Source: Cryptomeria japonica
Taxonomy: Eukaryota; Streptophyta; Pinopsida; Cupressales; Cupressaceae
Direction: 5' to 3'
DNA: 64,000 nt
Assembly: GCF_030272615.1 (NCBI RefSeq)
Contig: NC_081411.1
Location: 38,384,140 to 38,448,139, forward strand
Shown here: piece after piece, positions 11,672 to 24,070 of the stretch
Layout: every line of letters begins with the position of its first letter
How positions within the stretch are numbered: position 1 is the stretch's first letter
Translations under genes and position numbers: made by a program
The notes under the pieces: model-generated
Database searches by the model: none
Told to the model about the DNA's origin: nothing
Seen by the model: the letters and a program-made list of their open reading frames with translations, nothing else

Positions 11672-12295
11672 ACATATATCCACTGTGATGTGAGCAAAGA
11701 GCAAGATGTAAGCGCAACTGTGGATTTTGTGATGGAAAAGCACGGAAAACTTGACATCATGTATAATAATGCTGGAACCGTCGACAAACAAAAAGTGAGC
11801 ATAGAGTGTGATATGTGGGAATTCGAGTAAGTAAAAGGAGTAATGCATGGCATTAAGCACGCAGGCTGTGTTATGATTCCCAAGAGAAAAGGCAGCATTA
11901 TCTCCACGGCTAGTATTTCAGCAATAGTAGGAGGACTTACTCCTTACTCCTACACTGCCTCCAAACATGCCATTATTGGGCTTTCTAAGAACGGTGCAGC
12001 AGAGCTGGAAAAATATGTTATAGGAGTAAATTGTATTTCTCCGGCTTTAGTTGTCACAGATATGCGATTGAATTATGTTGGAATGGCCCCGTCAGCTGAG
12101 GCAAAGGCCAAGGTGGAGCCCACGGCTCAAGGCGTAGCACCCTTAAAGGAAGCCAGTCTTCAAGCAGAGGATATTGCACAGGCTGCCTTGTATCTTGCCA
12201 GCGAGGATTCCAAATATGTAAGCGGTCACAACATGGTGATAGATGGGGGAGTAACTGTTGTACGAGATGAAAATGCAGTGTTTGGAAAGTACTAA
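11672..12295 (+). pseudogene. 5'-truncated SDR110C-type dehydrogenase pseudogene
   Basis: This is the close paralogue of the intact SDR gene at 34402-35473. Homology starts abruptly at TYIHCDVS, equivalent to residue 65 of the intact protein, so the whole nucleotide-binding TGxxxGIG region and exon 1 are missing. A TAA at 11828-11830 stands where about six residues are deleted just before VKGV. Downstream the frame is open for 150 codons (from ATG 11843) and keeps STAS, the catalytic YTASK, NCISP, the late LASEDSKYVSGHN block and the C-terminal end AVFGKY. Without the Rossmann fold's first half it cannot be an active dehydrogenase. The 3' flank after 12295 also resembles that of the intact gene, so a genomic duplication rather than retroposition is likely. 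Confidence 0.85.
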
Positions 12296-13306
12296 TGGTG
12301 GGTGGGTCTCTTCGTAAAAATGTAAGCTTACAGTAGATGCCCTGTATGCGAAAAGGTTCATAAATCACCTACTTATATCACAGGCAACAGATATGTTTCT
12401 TTTAAGTTTCTAGGTATCTATGCATAAAATATATTTAATATAAAATTATTGATTAAGTTTATAATTAGTGTGAGACAATAACAAATGAAATTACATTTTT
12501 ATATGATATCTTTATTAAATTAGGAATGTACAAGTTATACAATACAAATAAGAGTTATGTAAATGAATACATATTTTTTAAATAAGTATATTCTATTTTA
12601 ATTGTGTAATATTGAACAGTGATATCAAGAAGTTTGTGATTATGTAAATATAAATATTTGTATTTCAAATTTTACAATAATTATATATGTAAATAAATAA
12701 AATAATATATTTTGTGTTTCATATGAATTATAAAACATTTGTATTGGGAATATTAAAGTTTAAGATTAACTTTTGATTAATTAAAAAAGTAGAATTGTAT
12801 ATTTAGTTTAGGTAGTATAGATTGAGCATAAATATGTTTACAAACAACTTATTTAATATAAGAAACATGGAAGACTAGTTGAATTTTGGGAAGGGTTGAA
12901 GGTTCAATTTGTTTGCAACTAAATTGATCTATTACAAAATTTTATATGAACTTTTAATTCTAAGTGTTAACTTCTAAAAAATCTTCATCTTTAAGAAGAG
13001 TTGTTTCTAAGAATAGAAGAAAAAATTAATGTGTCACTAGTGTTAAAATTGTGTTTAGATTGGTGTTGATTCATTTAGCATATACTATATTTAGATTATC
13101 CTAAACGATATAAAGAACGGTATCATGTGTATGAAGGGCAGTCCATTAGATATGCCTTTAAAAAATTTCTGATAGATATATTTTCTAGAGATGAATGGCA
13201 TTGACAATGCATTGCTTCATATACATCTCCTTCATTAAATTTAATATTGTTCTATAAGAGGACTTATATTAATATTGTAATATAAGAGGACTTATATTAC
13301 CCTCAT
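12296..13306. other. 3' flank of the SDR pseudogene and AT-rich spacer
   Basis: The first roughly 120 bases are weakly similar to the 3' flank of the intact SDR gene (AAAA(A)TGTAAG...TATCACAGG). The rest is strongly AT-rich, with no gene, and contains the dispersed repeat listed at 12812-13215. Confidence 0.45.
12812..13215. repeat. Dispersed repeat, copy 1 (matches 20671-21065)
   Basis: The order AATATGTTTAC, AAGAAACATGGAAGAC, TTGAATTTTGGG, AAATCTTCATC, ACGGTATCATGT, AGTCCATTA and TTGACAATGCA is shared with 20671-21065 in the same orientation, with many substitutions. It has no coding content. The family is unknown. Confidence 0.6.
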
Positions 13307-13591
13307 ATGGCTTGTATTCAAAGTGGCTCCTCTCCTAGGCCTTTGAACCTACGATATTGTTATAGTTTTCCTACTACTCCTACAAAGTCCAGAATGGATA
13401 ACAAGGTGAATCTCTGGCAAGTGGAATGCCCAGAATGGACTGAGGAGCCAGTGCTGAGGGCGGAGTCAAGGCATGATCTGCGCACAAAGATCTACGACAA
13501 GCTAAACGGGGAGAACAATGGTGATTCGATGCTGAATTTAGGAGGGTTTGGACTTGAGAAGGAATTTGAATGCATGGTTATGGAGGTTTGA
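13307..13591 (+). CDS. Small unrecognised ORF, possible first exon
   Basis: The open frame has 94 codons from ATG 13307 to a TGA at 13589. It has noticeably higher GC and more balanced codon use than the AT-rich surroundings. The N-terminus is rich in Ser, Pro, Thr and Arg with few acidic residues (residues 1-30), which would suit an organelle transit peptide. The following part is charged and mixed (WQVECPEWTEEP, then RAESRHDLRTKIYD). No family is recognised. The frame ends in GGAGGTTTGA, which could be a splice donor (GAG|GTTTGA) rather than a true end, so this may be exon 1 of a larger or broken gene. A promoter is not identifiable; TATATTA-like strings are common here. Confidence 0.35.
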   Translation: MACIQSGSSPRPLNLRYCYSFPTTPTKSRMDNKVNLWQVECPEWTEEPVLRAESRHDLRTKIYDKLNGENNGDSMLNLGGFGLEKEFECMVMEV

Positions 13592-13981
13592 CAGGCAGAG
13601 TATCTTCACAGACTCCAACATCATGGGTATCGTTACCCATAAATAAGAATGATCATCCATAGTCAGATTTGATACATATTTCAGATGGCAAAATTCAGGG
13701 TGCATATAAGCTCGAATCACACAACAATTTCGAGCAGGCATTTTTAAGATTGAATATCCTTTGTATCTATAAGCCTTCATACTGAACCAATTGTCCAAGA
13801 CAATTCTCCTATCAACAAAGTATTCATATGTCAATATTCAAAATCTCAGGGCCTCATTTAATATTTTTTCCAAGCACAATCGGTTTGCATTTTTGTCAAA
13901 TTGTTACCTAGATTACTTTCAGACCAAACCAACTGAACCATGCATTTTTTTTTTGTATTACAATGAACTTGGGTGTGAGTT
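13592..13981. other. Spacer, no gene seen
   Basis: AT-rich with only short frames. It ends at the TTTAA target duplication of the solo LTR at 13982-13986. Confidence 0.4.
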
Positions 13982-13986
13982 TTTAA

Positions 13987-15257
13987 TGATGAATCAATGA
14001 TGAACAGTTAGTACCAAACCGGTATTGAGAAAGGGGGGGTGAATCATTACTGATAAAAACACTTTTCCTTGAACCAGTTTGACTAAGAACCCCACACTTT
14101 GACTGGCAAGCAATAACACTGGTCTAAACCAAATTACGACCGATTAAGCACAGTGAAAGATATAAAATGCTAACTCAGCTTTCCACACAATCTAACATCT
14201 AGTTTCCACTTCACCCATATGCATACACTAGTAATACTACAATAGAAATGTAAAGACTTACTGATTCAACATGCTTTACTGCTCAACAAAAAATAACAAA
14301 GCATCACATGAAAAACATCACACATAACACCCATATTTTTCTCATGGAAACCCAACTGGGAAAAACCACGGTGGGGATGAATACCCACAAGCTATTCTTT
14401 GAACCCTTTTGAAGTCCGCTTTGTTAGGAGCCTAGTCCGGTTAAAGACTTTACACTAGGTTCTGTTAAGAATCGATCCTGCTAGGGATCACCCGGTTAAG
14501 AGATGGCTAAAATACCCAATTAAGGGTTAAACCCTGTTAATGGTTACCTTGTTAGAGGATTTTTAGAGCTCAATGATTTTGAGTCGACCTGTTAAAGGAT
14601 TTTACAGCAAGTCGGTTAAAGCTACCCTGTTAAGGGATTTTCCAACTGTTGAAGTGGTTAGAGGTCAACGGGTATTATAATGATCTGGTAACAGCACTCA
14701 ATGCTAATGCATATCCGCTTCAGTTCCTTCCTTCTGCACTCACACTTTGCAGGTATCTATTCTCATATTTGGTCTGGTAAGAATCACGTATATTTACACT
14801 TAGATACACACACAACATTTTCCAACAACCTCAACATGAAAAACAACATCGACGTTATAGGAAATAGATAGGTCGATAGCATAAACCCTAAACCCTAAAA
14901 ATTTAGGTTGAGCAATTCAGTCGGTTCAATCCCAACCATTGAACACTTTGCTTTGAATACAACAATGACAACATACAATATACAATATACATTATCATGT
15001 CAATATAGAATACAATGACAATATACAATATCTGAGATATCAATGACAACATACAATATCATCATGTCAACATACAATATACAATATACAATATACAACA
15101 ATGACAACATACAATATCTGAGATATTAATGACAACATACAATATACAATATACATTATCATTTCAATATACAATACAATGACAATATACAATATCTGAG
15201 ATATCAATGACAACATACAATATCATCATGTCAACATACTCTCCACATATGCCAACA
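13987..15257 (-). mobile_element. Copia-type solo LTR with TTTAA target duplication
   Basis: Read on the minus strand it starts TGTTGGCATATGTGGAG and ends ATTGATTCATCA, 1,271 bp, with TG...CA ends. TTTAA flanks it exactly at 13982-13986 and 15258-15262. Near its 3' end is the run of C residues (GATTCACCCCCCC on the minus strand) also seen at 60919-60930 in the plus-strand LTR. Inner sections contain repeated GTTAA(G)GG motifs (14430-14660) and a satellite-like AATATAC block. No internal domain is present, so it is a solo LTR left by LTR-LTR recombination. Assignment to copia rests on LTR style, not on coding sequence. Confidence 0.8.
14957..15240. repeat. Nested tandem repeat inside the solo LTR
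   Basis: Short AATATAC and ATGACAACATACAATAT units form a larger unit of about 164 bp. The block GACAACATACAATATACAAT begins at about 14967 and again at 15131, followed each time by CATTATCAT(G/T)TCAATATA and ATCTGAGATAT(C/T)AATGACAAC. This lies just inside the 5' end of the minus-strand LTR. Confidence 0.7.
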
Positions 15258-15262
15258 TTTAA

Positions 15263-16515
15263 AGCCCCATTAGTCCATTTGGTATTCTTCCCAAGCCTAA
15301 ACCAAATACAATTTATGTAAATCTGAAACTTGCACAAGGTTAAAATCAATCATAGAGCGTAATTTGGAAATTAATGTCTCTCACCTTAGAATGAATTTCT
15401 CATAGTCATCTGTTGCTTTGCAATCTTTGGTTAAATGTCTACGTGACTGCCAACTCTCGTGATCTCATGGTATGATTTGGTTAGTTTTAAGGGTTGATTC
15501 TAGATGCAAAAAACCAAGCTTGGACCTTTTTACAAAAGGTAAAAAAATGCACAATTTGATAATGTTTAAAGTGAATTCATGATCAAAAAATCACTCCAAA
15601 TTATTCCTGACACCAGTTCAAGTGGATTTATTGGCAAAATATGTCAGAACAAAATTTTTGGCTAAGAGGGAGATCACTTTCACAAATTTGTTGAATTTTT
15701 TTCGCTTACACCAAGCTTTTCCAATTTACGGATATTGGCTTGACAAGATTGGTTTATTTAATCAGCAGATAAGGTTATTATTGTTACAAGTTCATTAATG
15801 AAAGACATGACAAGTCAATACCCAAGATTATAATAATGACATAGAGGGACCTACCTTCATTTCATAATTTGATAACACACACAAGGGTGAATGTTCTAAA
15901 GTTGACAATTTAAATCAATATTATGATTTAAATTCACTAAGAGCATTAAAACCCATCTTGAGTAATGGATTATATGTTTAAACTATATGTGGAGTAAATG
16001 TGACTCCCACAAGGGTAGAGCCCCATAAATGGCTCTGATAAAGAAAGAAATATGCTTATTTGAAATATAAGAATTACAGAGAGATTTGAATCATTTGTTT
16101 CAATGATTCTAAAACAAGATTTAAATATTACTTTGATAAATTGATTTTAAAAACATGAAAGGCATATTAAATGGTAGGTCCATACTAATTTTCCAAACAG
16201 ATAAGTATAAATATTACCAAATATTGATATATTCCTGCATTATAAAAATAAAATCAAAATGGTGCGAACCCCTCCTTGATTTTACATCTCAATCGGATGC
16301 TATTAAAATAATAATAGGCTCTTCATAATAGGCTCTTCACCTAAGTTTCATGTTTGGCAATTGAAATTAAAAACTAAAGAAATTAATGGGTCCCCAATAA
16401 ATTTTAGAAATGAATTTTCATCATTTTAGGCAAAACAATGGTTATGTCCAAAAAGGAAAAAAAGCTTCCCTGAAATTCAATGTTACATTAAAAAGTTGAA
16501 ATTACCCTAATTCAA
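15263..16515. other. AT-rich spacer, no gene seen
   Basis: Only short random frames occur. No boundary or motif supports an element. Confidence 0.4.
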
Positions 16516-17330
16516 ATTTAAATGGTGGACCCCCAATTTTTTTTCTACATAACATTGGATGTCTGTGAAGGCGAAAAGGGTTACACCGAAAAGAAATTTA
16601 AGAAAGCTGTGGAAACTTACAATCAAATGCAATTGATCGGTATAAAGCCAAATTCCATACCCCTTACTAGCATACTCCTTGACTGCGCCATGAATTGGAA
16701 ACGGTATGTGGTCATCCGCAGCTGAGAGATTTTGACAGATGTTATTCCAGCTACAATGGTGAAAACGAAATGCGAAATATGGAAGCATAAGCACGGTAGT
16801 CTCATGATCGCTGCAGAATATTAACAAAATAGATCTGATGAAAAGGTTTTAAAAACTAACGAAAATGGGCAGGTCAAAGGCCAAATCTGGCCATGTTTGA
16901 CAGAATTCTTCAAGGCTTATGACATATACGCGAAATGAGGAGGCAATGGTAAGTTGGTATAAGAGCATTGTACATACTCAATTATAATTTGGAAGATATG
17001 TGACGATCAAACCATAGGAAGATTGACGAGAGAATCAATGTATTTTGAAATGCGATGAGCACAGGATTTGCACAAAATATGTTGACAAATTTCAAAAGAT
17101 TTCGAGTTGATGTATTTGGTAGGTGTGAACCCGAATTCCATAACCTTGCCCCTATTGTCGCTGCCTATGTATAAAAATGTAGAAACTATGGAACAAGAAT
17201 TTGCACTCATCAGGGCATTGAGGATTCTATTAAATATAATATTATTTTTGCCACAATAGACATTTCCTACAAAATGGTGATGGCGAGGATTGCGGAATGA
17301 GCACAGTATGATTTGTTGAAAATAAATCTA
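16516..17330 (+). pseudogene. Pentatricopeptide repeat (PPR) protein pseudogene
   Basis: Plus-strand frames retain successive PPR-like units. At about 16582-16690 FKKAVETYNQMQLIGIKPNS is followed by LTSILLDCA, a near-canonical PPR. At about 16733-16800 TDVIPATMVKTKCEIW corresponds to the usual 'DV.V.TALV.MYAKCG' unit. At about 17085-17190 a shifted frame reads LMYLVGVNPNSITLPLLS and then NVETMEQ, again the PPR helix-turn-helix spacing of about 35 residues. Stops and frame changes separate the units. PPR proteins bind organellar RNA; this copy is too broken to function. A second PPR remnant lies at 45355-45760. Confidence 0.6.
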
Positions 17331-20300
17331 GGGTTTCCAAAGTATAAGTAAGGAGCACAAGTAAGGTATTAGGGTACAAAATTAAAGGAGGAATGCAACA
17401 AATAATAATATTTGACATCAAATTAAGGAGAAATTAACTTCACAAAGATAGAAAGGGATGAGTGAGGCATACAACAAACTCATCAATCCAAGACAGAAAA
17501 ATATTTTACCAATAAGGCAAATTCCAGGAAGATATTAAAACTTGTGAGTGTGAGTGATGTCAGGTCAGTAAGGAGAGAATGAATTTCCATTCAAAGAATA
17601 ATTCTTTTTACTCTTCTTTTGTGAAAGCCATCAATAACGATGGAAGAAGTAAAAAATCAACTTGTCACAAAAGTGAAATTCTTTCAAGCGGGTTAAAGGG
17701 GAAATGATGATTGTGTACATTTGTATTTTAAATCAAATATGAGATAATGTTGAGTATAAAACAAAATGAAGTAAATTGTTAAAGTCAAAAGAAGATGTAA
17801 ATGGAGTATACGAAGGGAAAAATGAAGATAGTGGGTAATGGTTCTTTATCCAAGTAAATATGCATGTAACAAAGCAGATTTCGTAGAGGGGGTGGCTGAT
17901 TCTTCTATTGGATGAAATATTTTCACTTAAAGATGCAAACGTCTTTTTACAAAAGCTATCAGAGGGATATGAATATGTGAGTGTTCATGCAGAAATATGG
18001 TAAAGGGGGAAAAATTATTTAAATAATAATGATAAAGTATTGGGTGTGTATTTTTATCACGAAATGTTCTCTATAAAATGCGAAAGGAAAAAAGAAAATA
18101 GAAGATTATTTTCGGTTGCGGTAAATCATTTATAAATTAGGGATTGCAAGGTGTGCTGTTAAATAAATAAAGGAGTGTGACTTTTAACATTCAGGTAATT
18201 CCAATATTCTTGTAATAGTCTGAAGTGGTTCTTTAATTTTATAAAAGGGAAATCAAGACTGATTAGATAAAAGAAGGATAATATAATAGAAGGAATACCA
18301 TTAGCCTATTTTCATTTCTATCTAGTGTGGGGTGATCAAGAGAAATTACTATTCTTGGTTTGATTGCTATGTTAGCCTCTTTTTAGGAAAGATTAAAATC
18401 GTGTGTGGATGGTATTTTTCAACTTTCTAACAAGGAGAATATAGGGAAATAAATTCATGAGACTCTGAACCTAATAGGTAATGAAGGCATTGATTAGAAT
18501 TATACATTTATAATCTCAAGAAAGTCAATTAATTATATTTCATTTTCAATTTTATGCAAGTCGGAGATAGGAATTTATTCAAAAAGGTGCACCCACCTAG
18601 GTTTAGCAGAGCCTAAAGAGTAGGGAATTACAATCACATTAGAAGTCTTCATCTAAACATAATTTGATGTTTAAGATGGACTTTATAAGCCATTTGACTA
18701 TTTACAATTGATAATAAACTCATGATTCATTTAACTAGTAATTATTATATGTCCATGAAATGGGTTGTAATTTCTTTTACTACATTTCATTCAAACCATA
18801 AATTAGTGAAGAAATTTAGATAATAGTTCATACATTCTATATTCTTGGAAGGACTCTTTATTGCAATTAATATTAGTTTGTTATCTTTCCCAAATAGTTT
18901 AAAAAACTAAGGTTCATTCAAAATTGATCTTCCATGATTGTTTGTAACTCAACTTCAACATGTATTGAATAAATTCGTTTTGTCTTTCCATTCATATTCT
19001 CTTTTGATGGGAATCCAATTCTAAGAGATAACATATGAAAAGGTACTAGACAACCACAATCATCTTTAAATTTTTTTAGGTCTAAATATTTTATTATGGT
19101 GCCACCATTATTAATGAATAGTGCCATAAGATAAAACCTTCTATGTATTGGGAACAAGCCATTGATACATGTGGTATTTTGCTTCAATAATTAATTTTCA
19201 GCAATCTTAAATTTTTTTTGTATAGGGTCACCTTATCATAAGAGAGAGAATTTACTAATTTATTATTACAACAATGGCATTAGAGGTTACTTAATATATC
19301 TTCACATTAGAAACATGTAATTCCTTGATATTCTTGCATTGAAAGTAGAAAGGTTGTCTTTTTTTGACAAACTATTGTTCTAGGTAAAATTATTGAAGTT
19401 TAGTACAGATTAATTGATTTGAGATTCTTCCAAAACCATTTACTATTTATTTCTCTTCATTCTTTCCCCTATCCAAAACATATTGAAGTTTTGAATTTGG
19501 TTGATAAATATTAATGTTATGAATGTTTGAATTTTGTCCCTTTATATCAATCTATGAGTTGAATTTTTTTAGTTAAGTTATGGATTGCTATCATATGAGT
19601 CCAAATTGTGATTATTGTCATTGGTTATTGGTTATACATGAGTGAGAAATTTATAAATAAGCCTTGATCCTTTTATGATTTTCCTTCCATATGTATTCAG
19701 TGATAATCTCTTACAAATTAAATCGTGAGGTGGTAAGGTCCTCTATATCATTGGATATTGAAGGAGTTACAATTGTGTTATGGATTAACTTCCTTTTATG
19801 GACTAACCACCTGTCAAGTATTCCTTTTTAGTGAACCAACTAGTAAATGTTATCACTTTGAAAACATGATATCTAAGTTTGAAATCATATGAACTCAATG
19901 TCCATTATGGACTGGTCCGTTGGTGTTGTTTATCTATTTTAATAAATACCTAGATATCATAGTGAGATGGTTGAGACACCTTACATTGTAAACATTTATT
20001 ATAATTGAATAACACCCATTATTTTATATTATTTAGATTGATCTATATTATCCTTGACATAAATACATTTTATAAACAAATAGAAATATGTGTTGCATGA
20101 ATATATAAGTATGTTGGCTTGACTATGGTTCAGCAAGTGACTAGAATCCATCATGCTTGTTGCAACATATTGCTAGATCATTTGTAATGGATTGGGCTCC
20201 TTGATTCTGCTCTCTATTTAACTTTCACATTTGATTGACTAATAACAATAAGACAATTCTTCTTGTAAAATATTATTTCTTTTTAAAAGACATATAGAAA

Positions 20301-20670
20301 TAAAGATCTTCAAGAAAGCATCTCACGAGAATAATACTTAGTAAAATTTACCTCATGAATGTCTATATTACTATAAACTCATCTATTTATACTAATTCTA
20401 GTCAAAGATGACTTACGAAACATGCAATTCATTTTTTTAATTCTACTTTAATCCTAATGTTCCTTTCTTGTAAAAAGTTTTGTCATCAAAGATTTATATA
20501 AGCATGTTATTTTTACAATTATAATAGAGGTTTTCACATTGAATTTTCTAGCCATGTGCTATACAATTGAATTAAAACTTTAATGATGATATGGTTGTGA
20601 AATTGACATGAATACCAATCAAGGACATACTTCATTATTAAGATTATATCATTGCATAACTATCTCAAAC
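17331..20670. other. AT-rich intergenic sequence, no gene seen
   Basis: No recognisable coding sequence, LTR pair or tandem array was found. The longest frame (minus, 18918-19187) has no motif that I recognise and is treated as chance or an old remnant. Confidence 0.4.
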
Positions 20671-21065
20671 ATTATAGAGTGAGAATGAATATGTTTACTA
20701 ACAACCTATTTGAAATAAGAAACATGGAAGACAACTTGAATTTTGGGGAAGGATTGAAGCTTCAATTTGTTTCCAAATAAATTGACCTAATATAAAAATT
20801 TATATGAAATATAACTTAAGCACTAACTTATAAGAAATCTTCATCCTTAAGGAGAGGTATTTCTAGGAATAGAGGGAAATAAATATTCTCACAAGTTTTA
20901 AATACATGTTTAGATGTTGGTTCACTTAGTTTTATACAATGTGTACATTATCATAAAGGGGTATAAAGAATGGTATCATGTTTATTAAGGGTAGTCCATT
21001 ACATGTACCTTTAAAAATAGTAATAGATACATTTTGTAGAGACGAATGATATTGATCATGCACTT
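20671..21065. repeat. Dispersed repeat, copy 2 (matches 12812-13215)
   Basis: Same orientation and order of shared blocks as 12812-13215. Its right part overlaps the start of the perfect 230-bp tandem duplication. Confidence 0.6.
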
Positions 21066-21397
21066 GTTCATATGTGTCAAATTAGTTATTTTATGATAGG
21101 AGGACTAATACTAAGCATTCAAGGAATGACCATTGGGTCAAATTATGTTTGTGATATAAAGCTTGTAAATGTGTACATTATCATAAAGGGGTATAAAGAA
21201 TGGTATCATGTTTATTAAGGGTAGTCCATTACATGTACCTTTAAAAATAGTAATAGATACATTTTGTAGAGACGAATGATATTGATCATGCACTTGTTCA
21301 TATGTGTCAAATTAGTTATTTTATGATAGGAGGACTAATACTAAGCATTCAAGGAATGACCATTGGGTCAAATTATGTTTGTGATATAAAGCTTGTA
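20938..21397. repeat. Perfect 230-bp tandem duplication
   Basis: The block from 20938 (GTGTACATTA at 20941) is repeated without any difference I could find, with GTGTACATTA again at 21171; the period is 230 and the second copy ends at about 21397. Everything around it is strongly diverged repeat sequence, so the duplication is either very recent or an assembly artefact. Confidence 0.9.
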
Positions 21398-22239
21398 AAA
21401 GTTTAATTTGGCACATTTATAGTGTTCCTAATATCTTAGCAACAAAATTCACAAGAGAAATAAAATAGTCCTCCTTTAATTTTATTGCACATTACATGAA
21501 TTCAACACTACATCTAATAACTCCAGTAAAGTAGTCGGCCCATCATCACAGATTCAACTTGGACAAAAATAAATCCTCTAATTAAAAAATAACATTAGGT
21601 TAGAATTAATATAATTTAGAATTGTAAATTTCATTTAAAAAATAAACCTTTTACCATCAACATAAATATCTCATTATGAGCTTCCCATCCATCTGTCTAT
21701 CTACTTTAAAAAACTTTGCAACTTTTTCTATATCATTAACACAACACAATCCTCTAATGAATGCCTTGTTACAACATCACATTCCCTTTTAAAATTGGTA
21801 CCACATGCAATCTAAAACATAAAATGTAGGAATCCCATTCTTTTCTCTATCTAATATATTAAATTTTTATTTTATCCTTCCCTTGTTTGGGCACCCAATG
21901 TAAGAAAATCTCATCACTTTGCTATTTTTCTTCAAGCTTTAAGTTGGGAGATGCCTCCTAAACTTCTCATCCCTTCCAAATAATAAGTAATTGTAATCCT
22001 TATTAATCAATTTATTTTTCCTATTCTTTAATCCATGCAATTAAACTCATAATATGGTGTTGCTTACACTTAAGAAATTGATGTCTCTATCCTTTTAATG
22101 TTGTGCCACCAATAGGAAATGTTTAAATGCCAAACATTGCCTTATCAATAATGCAAATTTAAAATTTAATCACTAATTTTTTATGGCTCAACCATAATTA
22201 AGAAAATAGTCAATTCAGAGTCAGAAAATGAAGTAGTTC
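21398..22239. other. AT-rich spacer left of the Ty3-type element
   Basis: No gene is seen. It ends at the CAAAA target duplication at 22240-22244. Confidence 0.4.
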
Positions 22240-22244
22240 AAAAT

Positions 22245-23446
22245 AAAGAGTTAAAAAAACCTAAACTAATGGTTAGATGCATAAATCATGTAAAAATACT
22301 AAAAATCATTCAAATAAGTGAAAAGACCATTATACCTTGATTCTTTAGTCTTCCTCCGATTGAGCTAGATGAAGTCGAAGATGTGCCCTTGATCCACTTG
22401 ATTTGATTTGCTCCTTTGATGGTGGATTATGGATTTCACCATTACATAGCAAGATTAGGATGATAAATTGGCTAAGTGTCGCAAGATTTTGGTATTAGTA
22501 TGGTATGAGGGATGATCTTGGAGCTCAAATTAGAAACATAATATTACTTGAAAAGTGGATGATTTGTGAGAAGAGGAGACACAAATTTTTACATTGGAGG
22601 GGGCCAAAATGGAGGGCCAAGATTGATTCAAAATGGATGGCTAGGATTGAAAGGTGGGGAAGGATTAAGAGGACATGGTGTGGGAGATACAAAAGATATG
22701 CCACAAAGGCATTTAATATCTTCACATCTCTCAAGTACATGGGGAAGAATTCCCCAAGCACATTGGGAATAGAAAAGGAATATTAAATTCCTTAGGGAAA
22801 GGGAGGAGGAATTAAAAATCCCAAAATAGAGGATTGTGTGGGAAGAATAAATGAGAAAAGGAATTAAAAATTCCTTGGGAAGAGAGGGAATGGGAAGATT
22901 CAAGGAACTTGAAATTCTTTGAAATAACCATAGTTGTTTCATTTAAGGTTTAGAAGATGAAGGGGACAAGCCATTTATGTCAAAGAGTTGACTCATCCCT
23001 AATCAAGTTGATTAGGGAGTTTGATGATTAGGTGGGTTAATGAGAGATTAGAGTGCAAGTGGCAAAGTTGGGAGGATGTGACATGAGGAGAGATAATGAT
23101 TGAAGGAACATAAAATTGGAATAAACAATAAGGATAACCTGGCTAGGGTTAATTAGGATAGATGATAGGATTAGGAAGGGTGATTTGTAGCAATCAAGGA
23201 ATTAGCTTTGTTAATTGAAATTAATTAACTAATAAGGGTTTAGAAGAAATAATAAAGGTTGGGATGATTTTGAAGAATAAGGAATAATTAATTTTGATAA
23301 GTTTATTATGAGGCTATAGTGATAAAATTAATTAAATTTGATTTAATTAATTTTAAGAAACAAGGGATTAACATAATTAAATTAATTAATTATGTAGAAA
23401 GGCTTAAATTAATAGGTATTAATTTAATTAATTTTAAAAATCTAAA
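22245..23446 (-). repeat. 3' LTR of the Ty3-type element
   Basis: Direct repeat of 30988-32208. Matching anchors include GAGCTAGATGAAGT, GAGTTGACTCATCCCTAAT and TGGGATGATTTTGAAGAATA. The outer end has decayed from TG to TA at 22245 and the inner end from CTACA to CTAAA at 23446. Frames such as 22505-22786 and 22628-22942 inside it are LTR sequence, not genes. Confidence 0.75.
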
Positions 23447-23463
23447 TTTTGTCTCTCTTTGAT
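23447..23463 (-). other. Polypurine tract of the Ty3-type element
   Basis: The plus strand is pyrimidine-rich (TTTTGTCTCTCTTTGAT), so the minus strand reads ATCAAAGAGAGACAAAA directly before the 3' LTR. This is the expected plus-strand primer position and confirms minus orientation. Confidence 0.65.
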
Positions 23464-24070
23464 ATAGAATCATGAATTGATGTTATATCAAAGAATAATA
23501 AAACATAATGGATAGAAAAAGTGGTTATAAGAACATGGGTGTTCTTTTGAAATGGTTATGAGGGCTAGAGGATGAAAGGATGAAGATGATGAAGGGGCAA
23601 TGAATGAATAAATAGGAGTTTCAGGATTAATTAATGGAAATAATGAATGAAATGAGTGTAGGATGAGTGGATGGATGGGATATTATTATGTAAAATATGG
23701 AGAGAAAACCTAGTTTTGATATTTCAACGGACGATCTACACATTTGACTATAGAAGTTAGGATGTTGTGAATATCCAATGTGTGGACTAGACTCACAAAC
23801 AATAGGTTATCTTAATGCACATAGGTTCACAAACATCGAGGATGGTGTAAATGAAAGACTATTGGATCCTACAAGAGAAACCACCAAACATGCCATACCA
23901 CAAAAAGATGTCCCAATATACACCAATCCAAGATGTACCAGAATATAGAATGATCAAGGTAGCCCTAAATAGTTACAAGCATAGGATACAAAATGAAAAT
24001 AAAAGTGGAAAGATAAAACATGCAAATGACTTGCATGGCCAATGAACATCTCTTCCCAAGAGTAGAATGT

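Noticed and set aside
14880-14905. Telomere-like AAACCCTAAACCCTAAA
   Set aside because: Only about two units inside a solo LTR; not a telomeric array.
18918-19187. 89-codon minus-strand frame
   Set aside because: Considered as a copia remnant, but no catalytic or structural motif could be matched.
22505-22942. Frames on both strands at 22.5-22.9 kb and their partners at 31.3-31.7 kb
   Set aside because: They lie within the two LTRs of the Ty3-type element and are not conserved as coding sequence.
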